Source of the DNA: G963708325 sp963708325
Lineage (GTDB): Bacteria > Actinomycetota > Thermoleophilia > Solirubrobacterales > 70-9
Direction of reading: 5' to 3'
Assembly (NCBI GenBank): GCA_963708325.1
Contig: OY970203.1
Location: 2,728,001 to 2,792,000 of the forward strand
Length of the DNA stretch: 64,000 nt
The position numbers were made by a program, and so were the translations under genes. Below the pieces are notes generated by a model that saw nothing but the letters and a program-made list of their open reading frames with translations, ran no database searches and was not told where the DNA came from. Each line of letters starts with the position of its first letter. Position 1 is the stretch's first letter. Below are positions 1 through 8,424 of the stretch, piece after piece.

Positions 1-204
1 GGGATCGCCCGCGGGACCAAGGAGATCCTGCTGGACGAGAAGATCGGCGGCACCGTCCACCTCGCCGTCGGCAAGAGCTATCCCGAGACCGGCGGCGTCA
101 ACGAGTCCGCCGTCCACTGGGACATGATCTGCGACCTGCGCCAGGGCGGCTCGATCAGCGTGGACGGCGAGCCGCTGCAGCGCGACGGCCGGTTCGTCAT
201 CTAG
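1..204 (+). CDS. C-terminal end of an M29-family aminopeptidase (partial)
   Basis: The reading frame is open from the first base and ends at TAG 202-204, giving 67 residues of a protein that begins outside the window. The visible stretch has the C-terminal signature of metallo-aminopeptidases of the AmpS/PepS (M29) family: HLAVGKSYPETGG, then NESAVHWDMICDLR, then DGE and RDGRFV before the stop. In this family the His and Asp of the HWD segment belong to the dinuclear metal site, and the enzymes remove N-terminal amino acids from peptides in the cytoplasm. It converges with the membrane-protein gene that ends at 208. The family call is good; the exact substrate is unknown. Confidence 0.85.
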   Translation, partial: GIARGTKEILLDEKIGGTVHLAVGKSYPETGGVNESAVHWDMICDLRQGGSISVDGEPLQRDGRFVI

Positions 205-207
205 CAG

Positions 208-624
208 CTACTGGCTGGGCAGCGGCGAGCCGGCCAGGACGAGGAACCAGACGATGGCGGCGAGCACCGCGAGGATCACCGAGCCCACCACGATCGCCTC
301 CAGCACCGTGGTGCGGTGAGCGGGGTTGCCGGTGTCGCGCATGCTCTTCAGCCAGGCCGAGCGCAGCCGGCCGATCTCGACCCCGCCGGTCAGCCGCATG
401 TAGACGCGGTTCAGCCTGCTCAACACCCAGGCGATCAGCAGGATCGACAGCACGATTCCGATGAAGACGACCGCGTAGGGACCGGCGGAGGGGTCCTGCG
501 TGGTGGAGATGCGCGAGCCGATCCACAGCCAACCCAGGGGGACGATCGTCCACAGCGAGAAGGCCGCGAGCATCATCACCGCGACGACGAACAAGGCTGC
601 GACGTTGGCCGAGACCCGCTTCAT
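208..624 (-). CDS. Three-helix membrane protein of unknown function
   Basis: This 138-residue protein has three clear hydrophobic segments (about residues 8-36, 48-68 and 108-132). They are separated by a polar stretch rich in Arg and Ser (about 69-105, with RLNRVYMRL and RLRSAWLKSMRD). I do not recognise a family. A TAGCGT hexamer on the minus strand at 637-642 lies 12 bases before the ATG and could be its -10 box. The gene diverges from yebC, and the two promoters share the 625-674 gap. The C-terminal SPLPSQ tail and the convergent aminopeptidase gene give no functional clue. Confidence 0.75.
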   Translation of the reverse strand: MKRVSANVAALFVVAVMMLAAFSLWTIVPLGWLWIGSRISTTQDPSAGPYAVVFIGIVLSILLIAWVLSRLNRVYMRLTGGVEIGRLRSAWLKSMRDTGNPAHRTTVLEAIVVGSVILAVLAAIVWFLVLAGSPLPSQ

Positions 625-661
625 GCCTGCCCTTACACGCTACCCACCATGAGCCGGTTCG

Positions 662-667
662 TAGAAT
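662..667 (+). promoter_or_regulatory. -10 element for yebC (leaderless)
   Basis: TAGAAT is followed by 7 bases and then the yebC ATG. Actinobacterial RNA polymerase usually starts 6-8 bases after TANNNT, so the transcript would begin at or next to the start codon. No Shine-Dalgarno sequence is visible. Confidence 0.65.
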
Positions 668-674
668 CGAAGCC

Positions 675-1424
675 ATGTCGGGGCACTCGAAGTGGTCGTC
701 GATCAAGCACCGCAAGGCGGCGGCCGACGCCAAGCGCGGCCAGCAGTTCACGAAGCTGGCGCGGGCGATAACGGTCGCCGCGCGCGAGGGCGGCGGCGAT
801 GCCGACGCCAATCCGACACTGGCGACCGCGATCCAGAATGCGCGCGACGCCTCGATGCCGAAGGACAACATCCAGCGCGCGATCGACCGCGGCACGGGCG
901 CCGGCGCGGGCGCCGAGGCGATCGAGCGCGTGATCTACGAGGGCTACGGGCCCGGTGGGACCGCGGTGATGGTCGAGGCGCTGACCGACAACCGCAATCG
1001 CACGAGCGCCGAGATCCGCCACGCTTTCGACAAGCACTCGGGCAGCCTCGGCGAGCCCGGCTCGGTGGCCTGGATCTTCGACAAGCGCGGCGTCGTGCTG
1101 GTGGACGGCTCGCGCTACGCCGAGGACGACCTGCTGCCCGCGATCGACGCCGGCGCCGACGACGTCACCGCGGATGGCGACCTGCTCAAGGCGACCTGCG
1201 ACCCCGCTGCCCTGAGCGCCGTCCGCGCCGCCCTGGAGGAGGCCGGCGTCGAGATCGAGTCGGCCGAGCTGGCGATGGAGCCGAAGACGGTGGTGGAGGT
1301 GGCCGAGGCCGACGCCGGAGCCCTGCTGCGGCTGATGGACACGCTCGAAGAGCACGATGACGTAAACGCGGTCCACGCCAACTTCGACGTCCCGGAGGCC
1401 GTGCTGGAGCGCGCGACTGCCTGA
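675..1424 (+). CDS. yebC: YebC/PmpR family protein
   Basis: This 249-residue protein is full length for the YebC/TACO1 family. It opens with the hallmark MSGHSKWSSIKHRK, followed by DAKRGQQFTKLARAI and the conserved YEGYGPGG and TDNRNRT motifs. YebC proteins were first described as DNA-binding regulators, for example of ruv genes and quorum sensing. Some members have since been reported to help ribosomes translate proline-rich stretches. The protein is cytoplasmic. It lies just upstream of ruvC-ruvA-ruvB, the usual arrangement in many bacteria. The first ATG directly follows a -10 box and fits the family N-terminus exactly. Confidence 0.95.
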   Translation: MSGHSKWSSIKHRKAAADAKRGQQFTKLARAITVAAREGGGDADANPTLATAIQNARDASMPKDNIQRAIDRGTGAGAGAEAIERVIYEGYGPGGTAVMVEALTDNRNRTSAEIRHAFDKHSGSLGEPGSVAWIFDKRGVVLVDGSRYAEDDLLPAIDAGADDVTADGDLLKATCDPAALSAVRAALEEAGVEIESAELAMEPKTVVEVAEADAGALLRLMDTLEEHDDVNAVHANFDVPEAVLERATA

Positions 1425-1498
1425 TCGCGCCCCGCCGGGCCGCAAGCCAGCATCCGGGCGCCGGGAGGCATCCGGGTCGAGGGCCAGAATCACTACGC

Positions 1499-2047
1499 AT
1501 GAAGGTCGTGATGGGCGTCGACCCCGGCGCCGTCAACGTCGGCTTCGGCCTGATCCGGGTGGAGGGAGCGCGCATGGTCGCGCTCGACGGTGGCGTGCTC
1601 GACGTCGACGCCGGACTGCCGCTCGAGCGCCGGCTGGAGCAGATCCACCGCGGCCTGGTCGAGCTGATCGACTGGCACCAGCCGAGCGCACTCGCGGTCG
1701 AGCAGGTCTATTTCGGCCGCAACGTGCACTCGGCGATGGCGGTCGGCCAGGCGCGCGGCGTCGCTCTGCTTGCGGCCGCCCAGCACGCCGTCCGCTGCTT
1801 CGACTACACGCCGCAGGCGATCAAGCTGGCCGTGTGCGGCGCCGGCGGCGCCGGCAAGCGGCAGGTGCAGCGGATGGTCGGATCGCTGCTCGGCCTGCCC
1901 GAGCCTCCGGCGCCGGACCACGCCGCCGACGCGCTCGCCGTGGCGATCTGCCACGCCGGGTCCGCCGGCATGCGGGAGGCGATCGACGCGCTCGGCGAGC
2001 CGCGTGTGAAGCGCGCGGCGCCGCGCTCGAGCCGGTCGCTGGCGTGA
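1499..2047 (+). CDS. ruvC: Holliday junction endodeoxyribonuclease RuvC
   Basis: RuvC is the dimeric nuclease that cuts Holliday junctions symmetrically after RuvAB branch migration. The 182-residue product keeps the RNase H-like metal site: D8 in GVDPG, E68 in VEQVYFGRN, and the DHAADALA motif near the C-terminus supplying H141 and D144, as in Thermus RuvC. The C-terminal 30 residues are basic and probably disordered. The ATG is preceded by CAGAAT at 1485-1490 with an 8-base gap, a weak leaderless-type promoter. Its TGA overlaps the ruvA ATG by one base, so translation is probably coupled. Confidence 0.96.
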   Translation: MKVVMGVDPGAVNVGFGLIRVEGARMVALDGGVLDVDAGLPLERRLEQIHRGLVELIDWHQPSALAVEQVYFGRNVHSAMAVGQARGVALLAAAQHAVRCFDYTPQAIKLAVCGAGGAGKRQVQRMVGSLLGLPEPPAPDHAADALAVAICHAGSAGMREAIDALGEPRVKRAAPRSSRSLA

Positions 2048-2646
2048 TGATCGCCTCGCTGCGAGGGAAGGTGCTGGTGCGGCGCCCCGACCACGTCGTG
2101 GTGGAGTGCGGCGGCGTCGGCTACCGGCTCGACGTCTCCGCCGAGACGCAGAAGGCCGTGCCGGCCAGCGGCGCCGCGGTAACGCTTCACTCGCACCTCG
2201 TCGTCCGCGACGACGGCATGTCGCTGTACGGGTTCGCGAGCGAGGACGAGCGCGACCTGTTCCTCCAGCTCGTCTCCGTCAGCGGGGTCGGGCCGAAGGT
2301 GGCGCTCGCGGTGCTGTCCGGCGGTCCCCACCGCGAGCTCGTGCGGGCGATCGCGGCCGGCGACGCCAAGCGCTTCCAGGCCGTCCCGGGGATCGGCAAG
2401 CGCACGGCCGAGCGGATCATCGTCGAGCTTCAGGAGCGCGTGGCCGACGCGATCGCGGAGTCGGACCTGGTGGCGGCCCACGATGCCGCCGGCCCGCGCG
2501 CCGAGGCGCGCGAGGGGCTCGTCAACCTCGGCTACAGCGCCGCCGAGGCGGAGTCCCTGCTCGATGCCGCCGACGGCGAGTCGGCGGAGGAGCTGGTGTC
2601 GAGCGCGCTGCGGCGTGCCGCGGCGGCCAGGAGCAAGGCGGCGTGA
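2047..2646 (+). CDS. ruvA: Holliday junction branch migration protein RuvA
   Basis: RuvA is the tetrameric junction-binding subunit that loads RuvB rings on opposite arms. The 199-residue protein starts MIASLRGKVL, the typical OB-fold N-terminus. It has the paired helix-hairpin-helix motifs SVSGVGPKVALAVL and AVPGIGKRTAERIIVEL at about residues 75-125, and ends in a domain III that contacts RuvB (REGLVNLGYSAAEAESLL). The ATG at 2047 shares a base with the ruvC stop. The open frame extends upstream inside ruvC, but the family N-terminus fixes this start. Confidence 0.97.
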   Translation: MIASLRGKVLVRRPDHVVVECGGVGYRLDVSAETQKAVPASGAAVTLHSHLVVRDDGMSLYGFASEDERDLFLQLVSVSGVGPKVALAVLSGGPHRELVRAIAAGDAKRFQAVPGIGKRTAERIIVELQERVADAIAESDLVAAHDAAGPRAEAREGLVNLGYSAAEAESLLDAADGESAEELVSSALRRAAAARSKAA

Positions 2647-3716
2647 GCGCCGGCCGGCGGATCCGCACGCCCGGGATCGAGGCAGACATGCCCGACGGGG
2701 CCGACCTGCGCGTGCACGACGCCCGCGCCGAGGGGATCGAGGAGGACCTCGACCGCTCCCTGCGCCCGCCCCGGCTCGACGACTTCGTCAACCAGCTGCA
2801 GGTGACGACCCAGCTCGAGATCTTCATCGAGGCGGCGCGGGGCAGGGGCGAGGCGCTCGACCACGTGCTGCTCGCAGGGCCCCCCGGGTTGGGCAAGACG
2901 TCGCTGGCCTGCATAGTCGCGGCCGAGCTCGGGGTGCCGATGGTGCAGACGGCGGGGCCGGCGCTGGAGCGAAAGGCCGACATCGCCGCCTTCCTCACCT
3001 CGCTGGAGCCGGGGAGCGTCTTCTTCATCGACGAGATCCACAGGCTCAACCGGGCGATCGAGGAGACGCTCTACCCCGCGATGGAGGAGCGCCGCCTGCC
3101 GGTCGTGCTCGGTCAGGGCGCCGGCGCCCGCACGGTCACGCTTGACCTGCCCGCGTTCACCCTGGTCGGCGCCACCACCCGCACGGGCCTCCTGACCACG
3201 CCCCTGCGCGACCGCTTCGGCGTCTGCCACCGCCTCGAGCACTACACGCCTGCCGACCTCGCGCGGATCGTGCGCCGCTCGGCGGGCATCCTCGGCACCG
3301 ACGTCGAGGACGGTGGCCTGGAGGCGATCGCGGAGCGCTCACGGGGGACGCCGCGCGTCGCCAATCGCCTGCTCAAGCGCGTCCGCGACTTCGCCGAGGT
3401 GCGCGGCACCGGCGTGATCAGTGCCGCCGTGGCCGCGGAGGCGCTCGAGCTGTTCGAGGTCGACTCGGCCGGGCTCGACCGCCACGACCGCGGTCTGCTG
3501 GCGACGATCGCCGAGAAGTTCGCCGGCGGCCCCGTCGGGCTCTCGACCCTGGCCGTCGCCGTCGGCGAGGAGGCCGACACGATCGAGGACGTCTACGAGC
3601 CCTACCTGCTCCAGCAGGGCCTGCTGAAGCGCACCCCGCGGGGGCGAGTGCTGACGCCGCGCGCCTTCGAGCACCTCGGCATCCCGGCGCCGGAGGGCGC
3701 CGCCAGCCTGTTCTGA
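2643..3716 (+). CDS. ruvB: Holliday junction branch migration ATPase RuvB
   Basis: RuvB is the AAA+ motor that drives branch migration with RuvA. From the GTG at 2643, which overlaps the ruvA TGA, the product is 357 residues. An ATG at 2688 is an alternative that would remove 15 residues. Motifs seen: a DRSLRPPRLDDF N-terminal block, Walker A GPPGLGKTS, Walker B FIDEIHRLN, sensor-1 GATTRTGLL, the arginine-finger region LRDRFG, and a C-terminal winged-helix domain (GLLKRTPRGRVLTPRAFEHL). It is the last gene of the ruvCAB operon; the next gene is convergent. Confidence 0.97.
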   Translation: MSAGRRIRTPGIEADMPDGADLRVHDARAEGIEEDLDRSLRPPRLDDFVNQLQVTTQLEIFIEAARGRGEALDHVLLAGPPGLGKTSLACIVAAELGVPMVQTAGPALERKADIAAFLTSLEPGSVFFIDEIHRLNRAIEETLYPAMEERRLPVVLGQGAGARTVTLDLPAFTLVGATTRTGLLTTPLRDRFGVCHRLEHYTPADLARIVRRSAGILGTDVEDGGLEAIAERSRGTPRVANRLLKRVRDFAEVRGTGVISAAVAAEALELFEVDSAGLDRHDRGLLATIAEKFAGGPVGLSTLAVAVGEEADTIEDVYEPYLLQQGLLKRTPRGRVLTPRAFEHLGIPAPEGAASLF

Positions 3717-3736
3717 CGCCCGTCGGGGCGACCCGG

Positions 3737-4027
3737 TCAGGCCTGCTGGTGCTTGTGCACCTCGAAGGTCCGCTCCTCCGGCGGGGCCTCGAATCCGCCC
3801 TCGACCCCCTGGAGCCCGGGCGTGAGGACCTCGTCGCGGAAGCGCTCCCACGACTCGCGCGAGTCGTGGATAGCGACGATGATCCAGCCGTCGTCGGTCT
3901 GGCCCGCGAGGTGCAGCGTCTGGCCCTCGGGAAGCGATTCGCCGCCGTCCGGATGCACGGCCCGGAGGGAGTTTGCGTACTGGTCGGCCGTGCCGCCGCT
4001 GAAGTGGTGAACGATGCCGTAGGTCAT
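3737..4027 (-). CDS. Small ferredoxin-like alpha/beta-barrel domain protein, monooxygenase-like
   Basis: This 96-residue cytoplasmic protein resembles the small dimeric alpha/beta-barrel proteins related to antibiotic-biosynthesis monooxygenases. It has a TYGIVHHFSGGT N-terminal strand, GQTDDGWIIVAIHDSRESWERF in the middle and an RTFEVHKH C-terminal strand. The substrate cannot be read from sequence. The ATG has a strong Shine-Dalgarno sequence (GAGGAGG, seven bases away), and a TAGGCT hexamer at 4050-4055 on the minus strand is a possible -10 box. It diverges from the zinc-ribbon/PAS gene and converges on ruvB. Confidence 0.7.
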   Translation of the reverse strand: MTYGIVHHFSGGTADQYANSLRAVHPDGGESLPEGQTLHLAGQTDDGWIIVAIHDSRESWERFRDEVLTPGLQGVEGGFEAPPEERTFEVHKHQQA

Positions 4028-4110
4028 GTCGATCCTCCTCGGTCGCGTATTGCGCCGAGCCTACCTTTCGCGCCACGCCGTCACCCGCCCGGAACAGGGC
4101 GGCGGTCCAC

Positions 4111-4116
4111 TAGCCT
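4111..4116 (+). promoter_or_regulatory. -10 element for the zinc-ribbon/PAS gene (leaderless)
   Basis: TAGCCT is followed by 7 bases and then the GTG at 4124. No ribosome-binding site is present, which supports a leaderless transcript. Confidence 0.6.
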
Positions 4117-4123
4117 TTCCGCC

Positions 4124-4582
4124 GTGGCCTTCTTCATCTGCCCCAGCTGCGGCAACCGCGACATCAGCTCGGAGCGCACCGCGGGGTTCAGCCAGCGCCC
4201 GAAGGGGTGTCCGAAGTGCGGGTTCGGCTTCCTCTTCGAGCTGCTCGACGACTACTACCCGGCGCCCGGCGCGGCCTTCTTCGTCTGCGACCAGGACGCG
4301 CGCGTGATCGGCGCCGGCAAGGGAAGCTTCGAGCTGACCGGGCTGAAGGAGGACGACATCATGGGGCGCCCGGTCCAGGACGTGCTCGGCCTGCGCTGGC
4401 AGGACGACTCCGATGCCCCCGCCGACCCGATCGCGACGTCGCTGGAGTGGGGGGTGCGGGCGCTGGGCAAGAAGGTCTCGGTGAACGCCGAGGGCGACCT
4501 GCCCGCGGAGGCCGTGGCTGACGTCTTCCCCGCCTACGACGACGACGGCGGCCTGCTGCTCGTCCTCACCCCGGGCGAGTGA
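4124..4582 (+). CDS. Zinc-ribbon plus PAS-domain protein
   Basis: This 152-residue protein has an N-terminal zinc ribbon (CPSC at residues 6-9 and CPKC near 31) followed by a PAS-like domain: YPAPGAAFFVCDQDARVIG, then LTGLKEDDIMGRPVQDVLGL. No output domain follows, so it probably senses a ligand or redox state and acts through a partner. It lies 24 bases before secDF and in the same direction. The GTG was chosen because it follows a -10 box directly and sits just before the first Cys motif; the open frame continues further upstream without homology. It could be redox- or zinc-responsive, but nothing proves this. Confidence 0.75.
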   Translation: MAFFICPSCGNRDISSERTAGFSQRPKGCPKCGFGFLFELLDDYYPAPGAAFFVCDQDARVIGAGKGSFELTGLKEDDIMGRPVQDVLGLRWQDDSDAPADPIATSLEWGVRALGKKVSVNAEGDLPAEAVADVFPAYDDDGGLLLVLTPGE

Positions 4583-4606
4583 CCTGGATGGCCAGCTCCT
4601 AGGGGC

Positions 4607-7432
4607 ATGGCAAACCGCCGCCGCAACCTCTTCGTCCTGCTGTTCATAGCCGGGCTGATGGCCGCCTCGCTGGCGGTGATCGCGACGAAGTCGACCCATC
4701 TCGGCCTCGACCTCAAGGGCGGCACCCAGCTCGTCTTCCAGGGTCAGCCGACGCCGCGGATCAAGCAGGTGACGCGCGCCGACATCGACCGCTCGGTGGA
4801 GATCATCCGCAAGCGCGTCGACAGGCTCGGCGTGGCGGAGCCGGAGATCGCCCCGCTCGGCAACGACCAGGTCTCGGTCGGCCTTCCGGGGGTGAGCGAC
4901 ATCCAGCGGGCGATCACCCTGATCGGGTCGACCGCGCAGCTCTACTTCTACGACTGGGAGCCGAACGTGATCTCCCAGCCGGGGGCCAAGCCCGGCAATC
5001 CCGGGTCGGGCCCCGAGGCGCCGTTCACGAACCTCGAGCAGGCGGTGAAGCTCGCCGCGGCGCAGAAGCCGTCCTGCGACGGCTGCACGGTGCGCCAGCG
5101 CTTCTACCTGTTCTCGAAGGACGGCAAGGCGCTGGCCGGCCCCGAGCAGCGCAAGCAGGACCTCTTGGACAACCTGAAGGGCCAGAGGCAGCCGCCGGGC
5201 AGCCGCATCTACGAGGTCCCCGAGGGGACGCTGGTGGTCGCCAACGAGTCCGGCAAGGACCCCCAGACCGGCCAGCAGCTGCCGCCGTCGTGGTTCGTGA
5301 TCCGCGACCGGCCGGCGCTGAGCGGCACCGACGTCACCAATCCGAAGCAGGAGTTCGACCCCAACACCCACGCCCCCAACGTCACCTTCGGCTTCACCGG
5401 CGACGGCCGCAGCAAGTTCCAGGACGTCACCCGCCGGATCGCCCAGCGCGGCCTCGCCAACGCCATCCCCGGACAGCCGGCCGACGCCCAGTCCGGCCAC
5501 TTCGCGGTCGTGCTCGACAACAAGGTGATCACGCGCCCGATCATCAACTACCAGGAGAACCCCGACGGGATCGACGGCCGCACGGGGGCGCAGATCTCGG
5601 GGAACTTCAGCCTCACCGAGGCGCAGGACCTCGCCGCCAACATCCGCCTCGGCGCCCTGCCCGTCCCGCTCAAGCTGATCAGCCAGAGCACCGTCTCGGC
5701 GACCCTGGGCAAGCAGGCCCTGCACGAGGGGCTGAAGGCAGGGATCGCCGGGCTGATCGTGGTCATCCTCTTCCTGCTCGCCTTTTACCGCTTCCTCGGC
5801 CTGGTGGCGAGCGTGGCGCTCCTCGTCTACGCCGTCCTCTTCTACGGGCTGATCGTGCTGATCCCGATCACGCTGACGCTGCCCGGGATCGCCGGCCTGA
5901 TCCTGACGATCGGAGTGGCAGCGGACTCCAACATCGTGATCTTCGAGCGGATCAAGGAGGAGGTGCGCTCGGGCAAGTCGATGGGGTCGGCGATCGCCGC
6001 CGGCTACAGCCGCGGCATCCGCACGATCGTCGACGCGAACGTGGTCACGCTGATCACCGCCTTCATCCTGTTCGTGCTGGCGACCGCGGGCGTGCGCGGC
6101 TTCGCCTTCACCCTCGGAATCGGCACGATCGTCTCGCTGCTCACCGCGGTCGTGTTCACCCAGGCGCTGCTGGGCACGATGAGCCGGGCCCACTTCCTGC
6201 GCTCGCCCTCGATGCTGGGCGCCGCCCGCCAGCGCGTTCGCTGGCACTTCGACTTCATGGGCGCGAGCCGCTGGTTCTTCTCGATGTCGGGGACGATCCT
6301 GCTGGTCGGCGGGATCTCGCTGGCCACCCTGCAGCTCAACCTGGGGATCGATTTCGAGTCCGGGACGCGGATCAAGACCGCGCTGGAGAAACCCACGGAC
6401 GAGAACGGGGTTCGCGACGCGCTCGCCACGATCGGCCAGCGTGGGGCGGAGGTGCAGAAGGTCAACGACCCGAAGTTCGGCCAGAACGTCTTCCAGATCC
6501 AGACCAGCGAGCTTGCGCCCTCGAAGGTCGGCCGCGCCAAGGACGCGCTCGACGCGAAGTTCGGCGTTCCCCAGGAGGCCTTCCAGAGCGAGAGCGTCGG
6601 GCCCACCTTCGGCAGGGAGGTCGCCAACAGCGCGATCAAGGCGATCGTCTTCTCGCTGCTGGTGATCTGCGCCTACGTCGCCTTCCGCTTCGAGGCGAAG
6701 TTCGCCGTGCCCGTGCTGATCGCGATATTCCACGACATCCTGATCACCGGCGGGGTCTACTCGCTCACAGGGCGCGAGGTGACCAGCTCCACGGTCGCCG
6801 CCTTTCTCACGATCCTCGGCTACTCGCTCTACGACACGATCATCGTCTTCGACCGAATACGCGAGAACCTGCCGCGGCTGCCGCGCGCGGCCTTCGCCCA
6901 GGTCGTCAACAAGTCGATGAGCGAGGTGCTGACGCGATCGCTGGCGACGAGCATGTGCACGCTGCTTCCGGTGCTGGCGCTGCTGCTGTTCGGTGGCGCG
7001 ACGCTGAAGGACTTCGCCTTCGCCCTGCTGGTCGGGATCGCGTCGGGGACCTACTCGTCCATCTTCATCGCCTCGCCGGTGCTGACCGCCTGGAAGGAGC
7101 GCGAGCCCGCCTACCGCCGCCGGCGCGCCCGCATCGTCGACCAGATGGGTCGCCTGCCCGCCTTCCCCGAGGACAACGTGCTGATGCGGGTCGACGCGGA
7201 AGAGGAGGAGCACGCCGAGGAGATCCGTGAGAAGGAGGCGGCGGAGGGCGACGGCGAGCCGATGGCGGCGCCGGTCGGCCTCGAGGGCGACGGCGCCGGC
7301 CGCGACGCCGCCGAGGAGGAGCCGTTCGTCGAGACGGGCGCGCCGTCGCCGCGGCGCTCGAGCGCCGAGCGACAGGAGCAGCGAAAGCGCCGCCAGCAGC
7401 GCAAGCGCAGAAAGCACGGGAGGCGGCGATGA
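4607..7432 (+). CDS. secDF: Fused protein translocase subunit SecDF
   Basis: SecD and SecF form the proton-driven membrane complex that helps SecYEG pull preproteins out of the membrane. Here they are one 941-residue protein. The N-terminal half is SecD: a first membrane helix at about 8-24, LGLDLKGGTQLVF, a large periplasmic P1 domain with a GQQLPP-containing insert, and six C-terminal helices from about 375, including GVAADSNIVIFERIKEE. The SecF half begins at about 545 (FDFMGASRWFF, then NLGIDFESGTRI) and repeats the helical bundle with SLYDTIIVFDRIREN. The last 90 residues are charged and end in a KRR-rich cytoplasmic tail. Separate secD and secF genes are common in actinobacteria, so the fusion is worth noting. 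Confidence 0.95.
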   Translation: MANRRRNLFVLLFIAGLMAASLAVIATKSTHLGLDLKGGTQLVFQGQPTPRIKQVTRADIDRSVEIIRKRVDRLGVAEPEIAPLGNDQVSVGLPGVSDIQRAITLIGSTAQLYFYDWEPNVISQPGAKPGNPGSGPEAPFTNLEQAVKLAAAQKPSCDGCTVRQRFYLFSKDGKALAGPEQRKQDLLDNLKGQRQPPGSRIYEVPEGTLVVANESGKDPQTGQQLPPSWFVIRDRPALSGTDVTNPKQEFDPNTHAPNVTFGFTGDGRSKFQDVTRRIAQRGLANAIPGQPADAQSGHFAVVLDNKVITRPIINYQENPDGIDGRTGAQISGNFSLTEAQDLAANIRLGALPVPLKLISQSTVSATLGKQALHEGLKAGIAGLIVVILFLLAFYRFLGLVASVALLVYAVLFYGLIVLIPITLTLPGIAGLILTIGVAADSNIVIFERIKEEVRSGKSMGSAIAAGYSRGIRTIVDANVVTLITAFILFVLATAGVRGFAFTLGIGTIVSLLTAVVFTQALLGTMSRAHFLRSPSMLGAARQRVRWHFDFMGASRWFFSMSGTILLVGGISLATLQLNLGIDFESGTRIKTALEKPTDENGVRDALATIGQRGAEVQKVNDPKFGQNVFQIQTSELAPSKVGRAKDALDAKFGVPQEAFQSESVGPTFGREVANSAIKAIVFSLLVICAYVAFRFEAKFAVPVLIAIFHDILITGGVYSLTGREVTSSTVAAFLTILGYSLYDTIIVFDRIRENLPRLPRAAFAQVVNKSMSEVLTRSLATSMCTLLPVLALLLFGGATLKDFAFALLVGIASGTYSSIFIASPVLTAWKEREPAYRRRRARIVDQMGRLPAFPEDNVLMRVDAEEEEHAEEIREKEAAEGDGEPMAAPVGLEGDGAGRDAAEEEPFVETGAPSPRRSSAERQEQRKRRQQRKRRKHGRRR

Positions 7433-7454
7433 GCGGCCGGGAGGTGGAGCGCTA

Positions 7455-7715
7455 GTGGCACTGCTCGTCTGGTTCACGATGGGGATCGCGCTGTGGCACT
7501 TCACGGTGTTTCTGCCCGACCGCTTCTGGGGCGGGATCGTCGGTGCCTTCGTCGGCGCCGTCCTCGGCGCGCTCGCCTCGGGCGCGATCGACCAGATCGC
7601 GATCGGTCACACGATCGGCGATACGGACCTGCAGACCGCTCTGGTGGCCGTGCCGGGCACAATCGTCGGCCTCGCGATCGTCTACGCGATCGGCTGGCGA
7701 ACCGAGCGCGCCTAG
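7455..7715 (+). CDS. Small two- to three-helix membrane protein
   Basis: This 86-residue protein starts at a GTG whose G is also the last base of a TAG. A SecDF-linked 8-codon frame (7429-7455) connects it to secDF, so it is probably co-transcribed and translationally coupled. It has hydrophobic segments at about 2-22, 24-42 and 60-80, with a Gly/Ala-rich stretch (GGIVGAFVGAVLGALASG) resembling small GlsB/YeaQ-type membrane proteins. The function is unknown. Its stop overlaps the stop of the convergent gene at a CTAG. Confidence 0.7.
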   Translation: MALLVWFTMGIALWHFTVFLPDRFWGGIVGAFVGAVLGALASGAIDQIAIGHTIGDTDLQTALVAVPGTIVGLAIVYAIGWRTERA

Positions 7716-8401
7716 ACGAGAAGCGCCACGCCGACGGCGACCAGCCACAGCGACCACAGGACGTAGGCGATCGGTGTCAGCTGACCGGCGAGCTTCCATC
7801 CGGATGGCTCGAACGGTCCGAGGAACTCAACCGATGAGACCAGGAACAGAGGTCCGGTGAGCACCCCGATCACACCGAGCCAGCTCGCAACGGCTTCCGT
7901 CTGAATCAGGGCCACTCCGGTCAGGATCGACCAGGCGCCGGTGAGGGTGTACCCGAGGTGCTCGCCGACGGCGACGCCGAGATACCGGTTGAACGATTGG
8001 AACACGACGTCGACCGCTTGTCCGGATGGCGAGGCCGGCTCGGCGCCGTCCGCTTCGCGAGCCAGATACGGGACGAGGAACGGCCAGCGAATCAGCCCGA
8101 GGAACTGGACCGCGGACGCGAGCAGTCCGAAGGTCAGCGAGAGAGCGACCACGGTCCCGTCGGCATCGGCGAGCTGTCCCGCGAGCAGGACGACAAGCGG
8201 AGCGAACAGGACCGCCGAAAGAGCGAACGCCCACCAGATCAGCACAAGGGCGGCGCCGCCTCGCCGAAAGCGCTCCAGCACCTCGTGGGTGGGCTGACGC
8301 AGGACATCCGGATAATCGAATCGCTGCGCCAGCAGAGCGAAGCAGACGTTGAACAGAATCGGAACGGCGATCAGCGTGGTACCCGTTACCGTCTTGCTCA
8401 C
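7712..8401 (-). CDS. DUF4386-like multi-pass membrane protein
   Basis: This 229-residue protein has about six predicted membrane helices. Its arrangement resembles the DUF4386 family of uncharacterised bacterial membrane proteins (an early FNVCFALLAQRFDYPDVLR segment, then FNRYLGVAVGEHLGY and ILTGVALIQT). No catalytic residues are recognised. It starts at GTG 8399-8401 and its stop overlaps that of the preceding convergent gene by four bases (CTAG). It diverges from a 49-residue membrane protein. The family assignment is from memory of the fold pattern and is only moderately certain. Confidence 0.7.
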   Translation of the reverse strand: MSKTVTGTTLIAVPILFNVCFALLAQRFDYPDVLRQPTHEVLERFRRGGAALVLIWWAFALSAVLFAPLVVLLAGQLADADGTVVALSLTFGLLASAVQFLGLIRWPFLVPYLAREADGAEPASPSGQAVDVVFQSFNRYLGVAVGEHLGYTLTGAWSILTGVALIQTEAVASWLGVIGVLTGPLFLVSSVEFLGPFEPSGWKLAGQLTPIAYVLWSLWLVAVGVALLV

Positions 8402-8424
8402 GTGATCATCACCGTTCGGATGCC

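Noticed and set aside
1834..2046. Upstream extension of the ruvA frame
   Set aside because: This part overlaps ruvC and has no RuvA homology; the family N-terminus begins at 2047.
7429..7455. An 8-codon frame (MSGREVER) linking secDF and the small membrane protein
   Set aside because: Too short to claim as a gene; it may only serve translational coupling between the neighbours.
4061..7504. A 1147-codon open frame on the minus strand opposite secDF
   Set aside because: It is antisense to a clear SecDF gene, has Arg/Asp/His-rich composition typical of GC-rich shadow frames, and shows no domain.
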